Positions 1 to 11,400 of a stretch of 64,000 nucleotides of DNA are shown here, in pieces (within the stretch, counting starts at the first letter, position 1; every line of letters begins with the position of its first letter). Origin of the DNA: Salvia splendens (lineage: Eukaryota > Streptophyta > Magnoliopsida > Lamiales > Lamiaceae); assembly GCF_004379255.2 (NCBI RefSeq), contig NC_056042.1:9843901-9907900 (forward strand). The letters run 5' to 3'. A program made the position numbers and the translations under genes. The notes beneath the pieces were generated by a model that saw only the letters and a list, made by a program, of their open reading frames with translations, searched no databases and was not told the origin of the DNA.

Positions 1-1234
1 GATCTCATCAAGTGGATTCTCCAAATTTATTTTATTTTTTAGTTTGACATACAATTCGATTTATTTTCTATTCAATTCGTTCTATCCTCTTTCGTCTGAC
101 GCCTCTCTTCTCGGAATTCTATTGATTCCAAAAATTCTAGGGTTTCACTGTGAATCCGTCGATGCGTTAGATTTATTCATCGAAATTATTTTGCATTTTT
201 TTGGATTTATTATATAGAATTGATTTTGAAACCCTAATTTTATCCGGAGATTTTCGGATACCTAGGGTTTGCGTATTCTTGGGGATTGTTCAATCTCAAA
301 GCTCCTCGGATCTGCGAATTGATTTAGGGTTTTGGTACGTTTATATCTTAATTTGATTTTACCTTTTGTATTTTTTTGGGGGCGGGGGGATTTGTACATC
401 TACGGTTAGGTTTGGGTGTGAAATTGTGGTTTTTTTTATAGCTCTGTTTTTATCTCAATAGTTGTTGCAGTCAAGTCTCAGATGGTTTGTGTCATGAAAA
501 ATTATTTATCTTTAGCTTATTTAGTAGTAGAATTTTATTTTAGTTTTTGCTAGTTAAACCAATGATACGTGCATGCGTTTTTTTTTTGCATGGGAATCTT
601 ACAAAGTTGATAAAGAAAGTAATCTATTGGCTGATGTTATTTAGTTTTATATTCATAGCTTAAAGTATTTGTCAATAATGCCTTTTGTGTTGTTCCATGT
701 AATCAGTTGTTGTTTTGTGTAGAAAGTTGGTGAATGTTGTTCATTAGTCTATACTCATTTAATGTTATTTCATCTCTTCAGTGTAAATCTCTCCAACCAC
801 CTTTTAGTAGCAAGGTGACTTTATGTCTTGCACTGGTTGTCATAAGTTGTAGTTGGGTCACTTGGTGTTTGTTGGATCATTGGATGTTGCAATCGAAACG
901 TATCTATTTGCTTTATATGTTTTTACAAGTTTTGTAATATATACTTCCTAATTTCCTTCCCTTTTGTGGCACGGGCTTAATTGACGTATAGTTTGCATAC
1001 ATAATAAATTATGTTTGTCAATTTTGTTATTTTCTGTTTCCTAGCTTCTGAGATTGCGTTCATACTTCATTTGCTTGCTTTCTCAAATTTTATTGATTTC
1101 TTTTGCTCTTACTAACATGTACACTGGGGTCCCAAAATGACGTACATTAAAGGGCCTTTTGAGTTTTTACTATGTGTATGTTCTTTCTTTGCTAAGAATT
1201 AAATTTGATGTCCCCTTTATTCTTTATACAGAGA
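1..1234 (+). other. 5' leader region of the ELM2/SANT gene, with a probable leader intron
   Basis: No coding potential of note. A plausible 5' splice site (TTTG|GTACGT) lies at 334/335 and a 3' splice site (TTATACAG) ends at 1231, only 3 bases before the start codon at 1235, so the 5' UTR is probably split by a ~0.9 kb intron. The true transcription start may lie left of the window. This is inferred from splice consensus only. Confidence 0.5.
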
Positions 1235-3002
1235 ATGGGGATTAAACGTCCTTTTGAAGAGGGAGATTTTCCAGAGACCTCTTTCAGGCAACCTAAACGA
1301 CAGGATTATGCCAGAAAGTTAACCTTAAATGCAGAAGAATATCACATAGCGACTCTGGCAGTTCAATCCCCTGGTGAGTTTTCCTATTTGATTCATTTTG
1401 TATTTACAAATTTCAGTGGTTTCTGTATGTTTGTGCGTTGATGAGCTTTTTGATACTCATGATGAGCGTAGTGCTGAAAAAGCTGCTTTAGCTACATACT
1501 CCATCAGTCCCTTAAAAATATGAAATTCTGAAGGGGCGCAGGTTTTAATGCACAATTGTTAAGTAAGAGATAGATAGAAAAAAATGGTTGAAGTATTGTT
1601 AGTGAAGAATGAGCCCCACCTCATTAGTAAGAAAAAGTTTTCTAAATTCAGAAGTTAATAATTTTAAGCGACAAATTAAAAAAGAAATATTTCATATTTT
1701 TAAGGGACGGATGGAGTATATGATTGGTCTTTCAATTGTACATCTGATATTCATGATGTTGCTTATTCTAATTTGAAAGAAGCAACTCATGCTTATGCTA
1801 TCTGGTTACGTATTGCACAATCTCTGGTCTATCTGGCATTGTTCCCCCAACTGATGCAATATAGCATTTCAGGTGAAGCAAAGAGCATGTTTTATCAGAT
1901 GCATTTTGAGCAGCTTGAAGATGGCGACAGTGATAATGCTTTTGTGCCTGACAAGGAACTGGAAGCAAGTACGCCCTTGTCTTTGGTCACCAGTAGCAGC
2001 AGCGAGGAAGATGTTGTGATTGACGGAACCTCTGACTGGTCTTGTTTTCCTGGATATACTGATATTAGTATTCCAAGGCGTCCCCTGAATCAATTTGACG
2101 ATCCGTACATATCTTTGTTTAACTCTCCTCCTAAGAAACTAGTTCCTCTTGGATCTGATCATCAAGCTGAAGTCCCACCATGGGATCCAAATGCCAGTTA
2201 CTTGTGTGGTTGTGACAGGGAGGGAAGGCTAGTCGGAACCTGCCTTATTGCAATGCCTGACAATGATTCAACCATGGAAGGAGTAGGAGTTGGGCGTGGC
2301 AGAACAGATTGTAGTTGCCTGGATATGGGATCCATGAGATGTGTGCAGCAACATGTGGATGAAGCTAGAGAAAAGTTACGGGAGACTATTGGTTACAAGA
2401 GTTTTGTGGAGTTGGGTTTCTGTAATATGGGTGAGGAGGTCGCATACCAATGGACCCGTCACGATGAACAAGTCTTTCATGATATTGTTTACTCTAATCC
2501 TGCTGCACATGGTACAAGATTTTGGAAGTACTTGAGTGCTGCATTCCCAACTCGAACCAAGAAAGAACTTGTCAGCTACTATTTTAACGTCTTCATGCTC
2601 CGGAGGCGGGCTGTTCAAAATAGATCTTATTTGTCAGAGATAGATAGTGATGATGATGAGGAGGAGCTGGGTGGTGTCTGTGGGGACTCCCATCAGAACA
2701 GATCATATCCATCATCAGATCAGGAAACAGATATTGAAGACCATCAAGGTCTGAAGGGGGAGTTCTATCTTGTTGAAGGAGAAGGCAAGGACTCCATGGT
2801 TGAGTCGTTCAGCGGCCAAGATTTAGACGTGAGCTGGGTGGATGACTACTGGTCCGAGTCCCAAAATGGCTGCGGAGAAGATGAGGCGAGCAATCTAAAT
2901 CGCGGTTTCTCTGAAGGTAAAGTGACGAAGTTAGATGTTGTCGAGATGAACGGTGGAGAAGATGATGAGACGTTGCTTGAGGACCCTGGGTTGTATACTT
3001 GA
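1235..3002 (+). CDS. ELM2 and SANT (Myb-like) domain nuclear protein
   Basis: Two coding exons, 1235-1373 and 1873-3002, joined in phase through a split Gly codon, give 422 aa. The N-terminus is basic (GIKRPFEEGDFPET). An acidic/Ser-rich stretch follows, then an ELM2-like segment from about residue 137 (VPLGSDHQAEVPPW). A SANT/Myb-like region spans about residues 235-292 (Trp, Phe and Tyr spaced as in SANT helices; EVAYQWTRHDEQVFHDIVY), and the C-terminal third is very acidic. ELM2-SANT modules normally recruit histone deacetylases; plants have a small family of this layout (Arabidopsis At2g03470/At1g13880 type, from memory), mostly uncharacterised. The start is the first Met after the leader splice; an upstream in-frame Met at 1205 would lie inside the leader intron. 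A Stowaway MITE sits in the coding intron. Role in chromatin repression is inference. Confidence 0.88.
1499..1716. mobile_element. Stowaway-type MITE in the coding intron of the ELM2 gene
   Basis: The 218 bp element starts CTCCATCAGTCCCTTAAAAA and ends with its near-perfect inverted complement (27 of 28 terminal positions match by eye). It is flanked by TA at 1497-1498 and 1717-1718, the Stowaway (Tc1/mariner) target duplication. It has no coding capacity. The intact termini suggest a fairly recent insertion. Confidence 0.92.
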
Positions 3003-3160
3003 ATTTTTGTCGCCTTGAAATCCTGTACAAAAAAAGTAGATATCTATTGGGGCGGAGGAAAGTGAAGGCTAAATGTTGCCTGGCCTCAAATGCCCAACAT
3101 AGTAAAGTGAACCAATTTATTTATATACATAAGCTCTCACTTTAGTGTGTGAGAGTTGGC
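3003..3160 (+). other. 3' UTR region of the ELM2/SANT gene
   Basis: AT-rich sequence after the stop codon, without an open frame. A polyadenylation site probably lies here, but I cannot pick a specific signal. Confidence 0.4.
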
Positions 3161-3260
3161 CAAAAGGTGAAGTGGTAATGTCTGATGCCAAAGGTGTCTT
3201 GGGTTTGGGTACGAGTCCATTGTAGCGCGGTCTTTTTATTCATATTCATTTGGCCATTAA
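3157..3260 (+). mobile_element. Possible tRNA-derived SINE fragment
   Basis: Two stretches resemble RNA polymerase III internal promoter boxes: TGGTAATGTCTG (3173-3184, box A-like) and GGGTACGAGTCC (3207-3218, box B-like), followed by a short T-run. Spacing is shorter than in an intact tRNA, and I see no clear target duplication or 3' tail, so this is only a candidate. Confidence 0.33.
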
Positions 3261-4440
3261 AAAAACTCTCTTATTAATTTGAAACTGACTCCTAACATTC
3301 ATCTTGTCCTCATACTCGCTCTCAAATATTTTATTATTGTTAACCTAGAGTTAATAATTTTATGTTAAATTATAAATACTCTTCTCTTAGGTTTTGTAAA
3401 AACACAATGTACCATTCGACTATTTGTTACATAGTTAAAAGCATTATAAAAATATTACTCCATATTAAAGTAAAATGATATGGATAAATGATAATAATTA
3501 GAAAATATTCAAAGCCAATTACATTCGTACCATTGAATTCTAAATATTTAGCTTCTTGTATACCAATAAACTTATACAATCATAAGATAAAAATATGTTC
3601 AACATAATAAATCATGACCTTGTAGAGTATTATTTCGACTTACATAATATGTTAAATTTGAATTCTCGTATCAATATAGGAATGTAGATGATTTTGCTTT
3701 CTTATTGATGTAAATACATTCTCTATAAAGAACAATGTACTCTTACATAGACAAGAAATGAAAACACTACTATCATTTATTAGTTCAGTCTCACGAAAAT
3801 AATAACCATGACCTTGACTGAGTAAAAGTTAATGTTATTGTATTAATACACTGGTTGAAATAAGTGGGAGATTATAATTTTGAGCTAAAAATTAAATCTT
3901 TACTAAGAAAAGGGCAAAATCACGTTACAATCATTTAATTATTGACCTTTTCAAATTATGCTCCAAATAGCATTTAAATACTTCAACTATTAATAGCATT
4001 AAACATTTGTACTATTAAGAGATTACATTCGATTCAATTTAATTTTCAGCGACGAATACCATATGTACCTCACTAAATAGTGACTTGAACTTTAAGCAAG
4101 GAGAAAAAATGAGAAGAAATCAAACGACATGATGCATTTCGCATTTGTCAAAAGTTTATGTAGGAATGTATTTGTTAAAATGTCTATAACTTGTGTATTA
4201 AAGTGTGATTATTAGTTGAGATAAAATGTGATATACAATGCTATATATTTTGAAATTCCAAAAATCTAACTCCCCAATTTAAATTGATTAGTTATTTTTG
4301 GGAGAAAGTGGCAACTTAGAGAATCAATAGAGGAATGATAACGGCTGGGGACCTTTTTTAAGAAGGTGACATTTCAGCAAAGAGTTTTTAATAAATGAAA
4401 TCAAATCAAATCATTGAATAAACAAATCTGAAATTTTGTT
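3261..4440. other. AT-rich intergenic DNA
   Basis: Mostly A/T-rich sequence. No credible gene, no paired terminal repeats and no clear transposon boundary seen. Confidence 0.5.
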
Positions 4441-4496
4441 TTACCCAAAAGATCCACACCGTCCGATTCTGCAGCAACCAACACTCCTCGCAGCTA

Positions 4497-4575
4497 CACG
4501 TGCCCCCTTTGAATTTACTCACTCTCTCTCTCATGGTTTGCTTCCATGCATGTAATTCTCCACCTTACTATAAAG
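4497..4575 (+). promoter_or_regulatory. Candidate promoter of the ZAT-like gene (G-box plus TATA box)
   Basis: ACACGTGC, a G-box/ABRE core, lies at 4496-4503. A CT-rich patch follows at about 4520-4533, and a TATAAAG box at 4569-4575. Transcription would start near 4600, leaving a ~490 nt leader before the ATG at 5095, which may contain an intron. The G-box would fit stress/ABA control known for ZAT-type genes; this is inference. Confidence 0.5.
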
Positions 4576-5094
4576 TATAAACACACACAAACATATGTAG
4601 ATGTGTGTGTGTTGAGGGAGAAAAATAGGGAAGAAAGAGTCTTTGGGTTCTGTTTCTATCTCTTAATCTTGATAGGCTGTGGCTAGTTCAAGCCCATCAT
4701 TATCTGTTCAAAAGTTTGATTCTTTCCACATTAATTTCTTCTAAATCTTGCAAGATTAATATAGGATTGGGGTTGTCATTTACTCATATGCCTTTTTCTT
4801 TTCTTTTTTTTTGCCTTTCTTCTCTGTTGTGTGTGTTTGTAGAGATTTCACCGATTTGGGTTTTCTCACTGTCACATCTCACTAGTGTGGTTTGATTTCA
4901 CTAAAGGTACAGTCTTTGTGATCTATGCCCATCCATACTTGAGGATTTTTCCATTTTCCATTTTTGGGAGTTTGTTTTTGCACTTTGATGTTGCTAGATC
5001 AGGGAAATGTTGTAGAAATCTGAGTTCAGCTAAATCTTGATTGTTTGTATGTGTTTCTTGATTTAGTAGTTGGATTGGAGGTGTTTGAAGTAGG

Positions 5095-6603
5095 ATGGAT
5101 GAGAATCAAGAATTGAGGTTTGTTTGTAAGTTGTGCTTCAAGAAATACCCTTGTGGGAAGTCTCTTGGAGGCCACATGAGGTCATGTGTAGTTGCAAATG
5201 CAGCTGAATCTGATGACAAACTGATTGATCCCAACTTTAAGAAATTCCCATCATTTATTGTTGTTGGTGGTGGGATGGAAAGCCCAATGAGTGATTCAAG
5301 AATTGGTGATTTAGGAAATGGGCAGTCTAGCTATGGCCTAAGAGAGAATCCTAGGAAGAGTTGGAGGGCTGTGGATTCAACCTCCCCTTTGCCACAAGAG
5401 AAGTTTTGCAAGCAATGTGGCAAAGGGTTTCAGTCAATGAAGGCTTTGTGTGGGCACATGGCTTGCCACTCTGACAAGGATAGGGGCATGAAAGATGATC
5501 ATTCTTGGACCAGTGAGAGCCAGAAGCTGGTGATGGACAGCCATTCCGACACGGAGGGTGAGGACCGGGCAATCAGGACTAGGTCCTCCAAGAGCAAGAG
5601 GTTTAGGAAGATTGTAGTGAACTCCCCTTTCCCCAATGGCTCTTTGTCCGTCTCTGAGATTGATGGGGAGGAGCAGGAGGAGGTGGCCATGTGTTTGATG
5701 ATGCTGTCTAGGGATACTGGGAGTAAAGGCGAGAGTTCTGATAACAACTCTGTGATCTTGGAGACTAAGTCCTCCTCCATTGATATAAAGAATATGAGAA
5801 AAAAGTGTGATCTTGTCAAGAATGAGAAGAAAATTGGAGATGTTGTTAAGGGGGAGAATTCAGACTCGGATTATTTCTTGGACGAATGCGCCAAGGGGGA
5901 GGAGTCCGATGTGTCCATGGATGGGTTGCGTAGGAGCATTGGTGTGGATGAGTATGAGGAGTTTAGGCAGAGCTTGAACCGAAGCCGGAGCTATAGAGCT
6001 GAGGTGAAGAAGGTATTAGCGAAGGAGAATGAGTATGATCATGGCAATGCTAATAGTATAGCAGCTAGGATTGAGCAATCAAGAAAGAGGAGATATGCCA
6101 TTGAGAATTCTGAAATGTATAATGACTATGATGATAATAGGATCAAACGGGGCGAACTCCCTAGTGCGGAGAAGAGGCAGAAATACGAGTGCTTCAACTG
6201 CAAGAAGGCGTTCAAGTCGTACCAGGCTCTAGGGGGCCACAGGCCATGCCACAAGAAGATCAACGCGTTGTATGAGCCAAGATACGAGACTGGAGAGAAT
6301 AGCGTGGATGATGAGTATGTGGCTAGAGGGAAGACGGTTGAGTCCACTAGCAGTAGGAAGCCGGGCAGCTCGTGTGACAAGAAGACGAAGGCTAAGAAGA
6401 GCAAAGGCCATGTCTGCCCTTTCTGCAACAGGGTTTTCAAGAACGGGCAGGCGTTGGGCGGCCACAAGAGGTCACATTTCATCGGTGGCCATGAGGTGAA
6501 CACGCACCCTAGCCCGGTCGCCAAGCTGGACTTGCTCGACCTCAATCTGCCCGCCCCTCAGGACGATGAGGATGATGGGGACGACCAGTACTCGCCTTGG
6601 TAG
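5095..6603 (+). CDS. C2H2 zinc-finger transcriptional repressor, ZAT4/ZAT9-like
   Basis: A single-exon 502 aa nuclear protein with four zinc fingers: residues 11-31 (C-C-H-C, core KSLGGH), ~104-126 (core KALCGH), ~364-386 (core QALGGH) and ~439-461 (core QALGGH). QALGGH is the plant-specific DNA-contact core. An EAR repression motif, LDLNLPAP, occupies residues 481-488 just before an acidic C-terminus, so the protein probably recruits TOPLESS-type co-repressors. The middle is Ser-, Asp- and Lys-rich with basic patches (SKSKRFRK) that could act as nuclear signals. The layout (one N-terminal finger, one weaker finger, a C-terminal pair, EAR) matches the ZAT4/ZAT9/ZAT1 group, usually stress-responsive. 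The first finger ends in Cys instead of His. Start: the Met opens directly into the first finger. Family is secure; orthology is not. Confidence 0.9.
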   Translation: MDENQELRFVCKLCFKKYPCGKSLGGHMRSCVVANAAESDDKLIDPNFKKFPSFIVVGGGMESPMSDSRIGDLGNGQSSYGLRENPRKSWRAVDSTSPLPQEKFCKQCGKGFQSMKALCGHMACHSDKDRGMKDDHSWTSESQKLVMDSHSDTEGEDRAIRTRSSKSKRFRKIVVNSPFPNGSLSVSEIDGEEQEEVAMCLMMLSRDTGSKGESSDNNSVILETKSSSIDIKNMRKKCDLVKNEKKIGDVVKGENSDSDYFLDECAKGEESDVSMDGLRRSIGVDEYEEFRQSLNRSRSYRAEVKKVLAKENEYDHGNANSIAARIEQSRKRRYAIENSEMYNDYDDNRIKRGELPSAEKRQKYECFNCKKAFKSYQALGGHRPCHKKINALYEPRYETGENSVDDEYVARGKTVESTSSRKPGSSCDKKTKAKKSKGHVCPFCNRVFKNGQALGGHKRSHFIGGHEVNTHPSPVAKLDLLDLNLPAPQDDEDDGDDQYSPW

Positions 6604-7346
6604 GGCCGGACGCTTGAGAAACTCGAACACATACATTGAAATTGGTGGAAGGCACACCACATTGTGCTCCTTTCTTGCTAGCCTCCTCATACCAAAAAAA
6701 GCAAAATTTAAAAAAAAAACAAGGAAGAAAACCTCATGCAAACTAGAGGTTTATTTTTGTATTCCATTTGCATTATTATGTCTAAAAATGACAATATTTG
6801 TTGTTCTTTGTTATCTAGAATATGATCAATACATATAAGAGAGGCAGGCTCTTTTTCTCTTCCAAGTTCAGCTTTTTCATATATATATGTGGGTGATGGG
6901 AATATCAAATTTGCATTTTTAAAAGCTCTGTTTTTACTATTTGTTACTCCTCTTTATGATTAAACTTGCAGATTAGACGAAGAGTCGGTGGATTATTTAT
7001 TTCCGACAAAAAGTTTTTAAATTTATAAAAGTAGCTGTCTTTACTTTAGTGTTAGGTCCCTTAAATTATAGTGATGCCTAGAGATGAATTTGAACAAATA
7101 TGATCCATCACAATCACCATCACAGCTCAACCTACCTTAAATTCTCAACTAGAAAATCGATCTCTTGTGTCTCACATTTTATTTGCGTCTTAATTTGGCT
7201 TCTTTCCTAACTTATGGAAGAAAATGGTTAACAAAACTTAACCTTTTTTTGTGTTGTTCAAATAGAATTTAAAAGGTTAAACAAAAATGTTGCATATGTA
7301 GTTATGGTTTCATTAGAAACAACAGTTTTTAATTTTAGCTAGGCTT
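6604..7346. other. 3' flank of the ZAT-like gene and intergenic DNA
   Basis: Contains the probable 3' UTR and AT-rich sequence up to the copia target duplication GGCTT at 7342-7346. No gene or repeat with clear ends is visible. Confidence 0.5.
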
Positions 7347-8369
7347 TGTAGAAATAATAGAATAAAATATGCCCGGTCAATGGATTTTGACCAAATAATA
7401 AATGTGACGAGACATCTAATTTTGTGAAATTAAATGATACAACGTCGATCTACATTTTACGCAGATAAATGTAGTATATTCACTTTCTCAAATCCGATTT
7501 CCGGTGAGTGATAAATAGTGGATAAAAGTTGGGCATGATTAGCTTTTAATTAAAGCTTGAAGTTTGAGTTTAGGGAATAATTAACTAGTGTTAATTATCC
7601 CACATTGGAGAAGTGACACATCTTATAATGTGCTTAAATTAAGTGACTTTATGTTACTTAATAATTATAGTGGAATAAGATGGTGAAAGAGCCCACACGC
7701 GAGCGCGCCGCTGCCCGCCCCGTGCTCGCGCTCGCGGTCCTCGGGCCCGGTCTCGGTCTTGGATCTTGGATCTTGGTCTTAGGGCTCAGGTCTGGACCCG
7801 TAGTAATCTTTTTAGACCACCGCTGAGTCAGCAATCCAAGTGGCTTGACACATCGTCAAGCGTGGCACAGTCAAAGCCTACACGGCTGCCACGTGAGAAA
7901 TCCACACGCGGAAGGCACACTCCTGCCACAAGCTTGTAACCGCCGACGGTTACGAATGAGCCATGATGAGCCTTCATGGCTTGGTTGACCCTGCATGGTG
8001 GCTTGGCCTATAAATAGACTAGCCATTCCATTGCATTTTACATAACATTCACAAGCATTTGCATCATAAGCTCTCTCCCTCTCTGCATTGTCTTTATGTC
8101 GAAGCTCTGCCCTCTCCTCCATCCAGTTCGCCGGAGCTCTGTTGATTGCGGTGCTGCTTCACTTGAGACGTAGCCGTTTTATCTTTGGGGACGACACGCC
8201 AAACCGAGAGCACTACCGGGGCGTATCTCGTCTTGCGGAAAGAGGCCTCCTCGACTCGGCTAAGTTTATTTTCTAGTATCGTTTCGTTGTATTTTCAGTT
8301 TCTGTTCTTCTTTCTTGGGTTGTATTACGCCCGGTTTTTATTGTATCTCTTGTAATCCAGAAACCAACA
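7347..8369 (+). repeat. 5' LTR of copia element 1
   Basis: 1,023 bp, beginning TGTAGAAAT and ending CCAACA. A TATA box (TATAAATA) lies at 8009-8016. A GC-rich tract with TCGGTC/TTGGAT hexamer-like repeats lies at about 7690-7800. The segment 8223-8237 (GTATCTCGTCTTGCG) is the exact reverse complement of the primer site that follows the LTR. Confidence 0.95.
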
Positions 8370-8386
8370 ATCGCAAGACGAGATAC
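8370..8386 (+). promoter_or_regulatory. Atypical primer-binding site of element 1
   Basis: Two bases (AT) separate the LTR end from CGCAAGACGAGATAC (8372-8386). This is where the minus-strand primer must bind. It does not start with TGG, so it does not fit the 3' CCA end of a tRNA. It pairs perfectly over 15 nt with LTR segment 8223-8237, whose 3' end would be positioned to prime into U5. Confidence 0.7.
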
Positions 8387-8457
8387 CTTGCCTTTGAAGG
8401 AATTTGGACTATAAACTGAACTTAACACTTTCGAAACATTTAACACATTTGCTGGAG

Positions 8458-11400
8458 ATGTCGACTGAATCCAACACCGCTGCTGCCACCCCCCTCCCCC
8501 CGCCGCCATTTCCTCCACCATGGCAATCACTGGACCTGTCAACACTTCGTCGATTCCCTCGATGATGCCAACCCCCGGGTTCTATCCATCTTCATCAACA
8601 ACCCCTTGGGAGTTTGTTAACCTTCATGGGCCCACTGGTGGATCCACCTCGAGTGGATCGGTTGGTTCCACTTTTAGTGGTTCCTTCGGATCCTTTAATG
8701 GATCGAGAGCTGGGGCCATCGGGTCTCACGCGGGTGCTAGTCCCTTCGGGGCCGGTACGACCATGGCAGGCTCTATGCCCAACATGAATGGTGGGGGCTC
8801 TATGCCCAATCACGTTGTTGGCTCCTTCGGGGGCAACAGAATTGGTTCCTTCCATGGACCAAGTACGACACCTTTGGCACCAAGAATGATGCCACCTGCC
8901 GAGAAGCCACCAAAGTTTGGAGAATCTGACTTCAAAAGGTGGTACCAAAAGATGTTGTTCTACTTGACAACATTGGGCGTCGCCAACTTCCTCACGGATA
9001 ACGAGCCGCCCGCGCTAAGCGATCAAGAGTCTAGGCTCGAAGTCATGGCGGACTATGAAGCTTGGAGAAAAGGGGATATCTATTTAAAAATTTCATTTTA
9101 AGTGCATTAGATGATAGCCTCTACAATGTATACTCTAATGTAACCACATCTAAACAAATGTGGGAAAGCCTAGAAAAGAAGTATAGCATAGATAATGCTG
9201 CAGGTACTTAACAAGTTGTAGCATCCAAATTTATGGACTACAAGATTGTCGACTCTCGACCCATCATGGAGCAAGTTCAAGAGCTCCAAATGATCATCCA
9301 CGCACTAGTGACTGAAGGGATGACCTTGCCCGACAAATTCTTAAGGTGCACGATCATCGACAAACTTCCTCCTAGTTAGAAGGACTTCAAGAGCTATCTC
9401 AAACACAAGCGAAAGCAGATGACCCTTGAAGACTTGATAGTGAAATTGCACATTGAGGCTGATGTGCGCAAAAGTGACCAAAAGGCTAAGGGCTTTAGCC
9501 CACTTGAAGCCAAAGCCAATCTGTTGGAGCGGCGCGGTCCCTCCAACAAACGCCCTCGCCCAAGTCAAAAGGATAAAGGGAAGGGAAAACAGCCTGCAAA
9601 GAAATTTGAAGGTGAATGCTTCAAGTGTGGCAAAACTGGCCACTTTGCCAAGGACTGCCGCAGCAAGAAGAAGAAGCCGGCAGCCCACGTCGTTGAGAAG
9701 GAGTTCAAAGACTGGGACGAAAACGACCTCATTGCTGTGGTCACTGAAGAAGTTAACCTTGTTGATAACAAGGGTGGCTGGTACATCGACACTGTCGCTA
9801 CTGCTCATGTCTGCTCAGATAGGAGCAGGTTTGCCTCCTACACTGTTGTTGAAGGAAGGAAGATCAACATGGGGAATCAAGCATCGTCCGAAGTCCTCAG
9901 CTTTGGCAACGTGATTCTCATGATGACGTCTGGCGTCACTATCACTTTGAAGGATGTGCTGCATGTCCCGGACATCCGCAAGAACCTAGTGTCAGGATCA
10001 ATACTAGTTAATAAGGGGTTTAAACTTGTATTTGAGTGTGATAGGTTTGCATTGTACAAGTTTGGAAAGTCACTCGGAAAAGGTTATGTAACCGATGGAC
10101 TTTTCAAGCTCAGTGTGGCAACTCGCAGTGTTGCAAAGCCGTTGGCTAATAATAAAGCATCTACTTCCTCTTACTTGACTGAGTGTTCAAATTTGTGGAA
10201 TTGTAGATTGGGACATGTAAATTCAAAAGCAATTAAAAGATTAGTGAATTTAGAATTACTAAAGGCCAATGAAGTGGATACCCAAGATAAATGTGAAATT
10301 TGTCTTGAAGCAAAAATGACTAAGTTGCCATTTCACTCGGTTGAACGAAGCACAAAACCCTTTGAATGAATTCACACTGATGTATGTGATTTAAAGATGG
10401 TGCAAACTAGAGGTGGTAAAAAGTACTTTATCACTTTCATAGATGATTGCACAAGGTATTACTACATTTATCTTTTAAGAAGTAAAGATGAAACAATAGA
10501 AGCGTTCAAAAATTATAAGAACGAAGTTGAGAATCAACTTGGTTGTAAAATCAAAACGATTCGAAGCGATAGAGGAGGCGAATATGTAGCCCCGTTTGAG
10601 GAGTTATACAACGCAAGTGGTATAATTCATCAAACAACTGCTCCATATTCACCACAATCTAATGGTGTTGCAAAACGCAAAAATCGAACTCTAAAAGAGA
10701 TAATGAATGCACTGCTTCTGACTTCAGGATTACCACATAACATATGGGGGGAAGCTGTTTTGACAGCCAACTATATCTTGAATAAAATCTCCCTCAAAGG
10801 AAAAGATGTTACTCCTTATGAGTTGTGGAAGGGAAGGAAGCCATCCTACAAATACCTCAAAGTGTGGGGGTGTTTGGCAAAGGTGATGGTTCCTCCGCCC
10901 AAAGAAGTTACAATCGGACCTAAAACGGTTGATTGCATCTTCATTGGATATGCACTTAATAGTAGTGCATATCGATTTGTTGTTCACAAGTCTGAAATAT
11001 CGACTATTACTGTAGGAACAACAATTGAGTCAAGGAATGCTGTATTTCTCGAAAATACATTTCCTTGCGAAGACAAGGAAAAAGTCTCAACCAATTCTGA
11101 TACAAGAATTGAAGAAGAAGCCACCAGTTCTAAACCAGTGGAAGAAGAAGCCACTAGTTCTGAATCAGCAGATGAGGAACCTGAATCGCGCAAGCGTGCA
11201 AGGCCCGATCCAAAGGATACAATACTAAGATGTGGTAGTAGGGTCAGAACACCAAAAACATTTGGTCCTGACTACATTGCTTTTATGTTAGATGAAGAAC
11301 CAACATCTGTAAAAGTAACCTTCGATGGCCCAGACGGGCTACATTGGAGAGAAGCTGTTCAAAGCGAAATTGATTCAATTTTGCTAAACCACACATGGGT

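Noticed and set aside
1869..2093. Minus-strand open frame opposite the ELM2 exon
   Set aside because: Shadow of the real plus-strand gene; no recognised motif.
3173..3218. Functional tRNA gene
   Set aside because: Only box-like stretches; no cloverleaf or acceptor stem could be formed.
6126..6545. 139-codon minus-strand frame inside the ZAT-like gene
   Set aside because: Antisense to the zinc-finger coding region, caused by its base composition.
8370..8386. Ordinary tRNA-iMet primer site for element 1
   Set aside because: The iMet site reads TGGTATCAGAGC, as in element 4; this sequence shares no such match.
9341..9808. 155-codon minus-strand frame in element 1
   Set aside because: Antisense of gag/protease; no homology.
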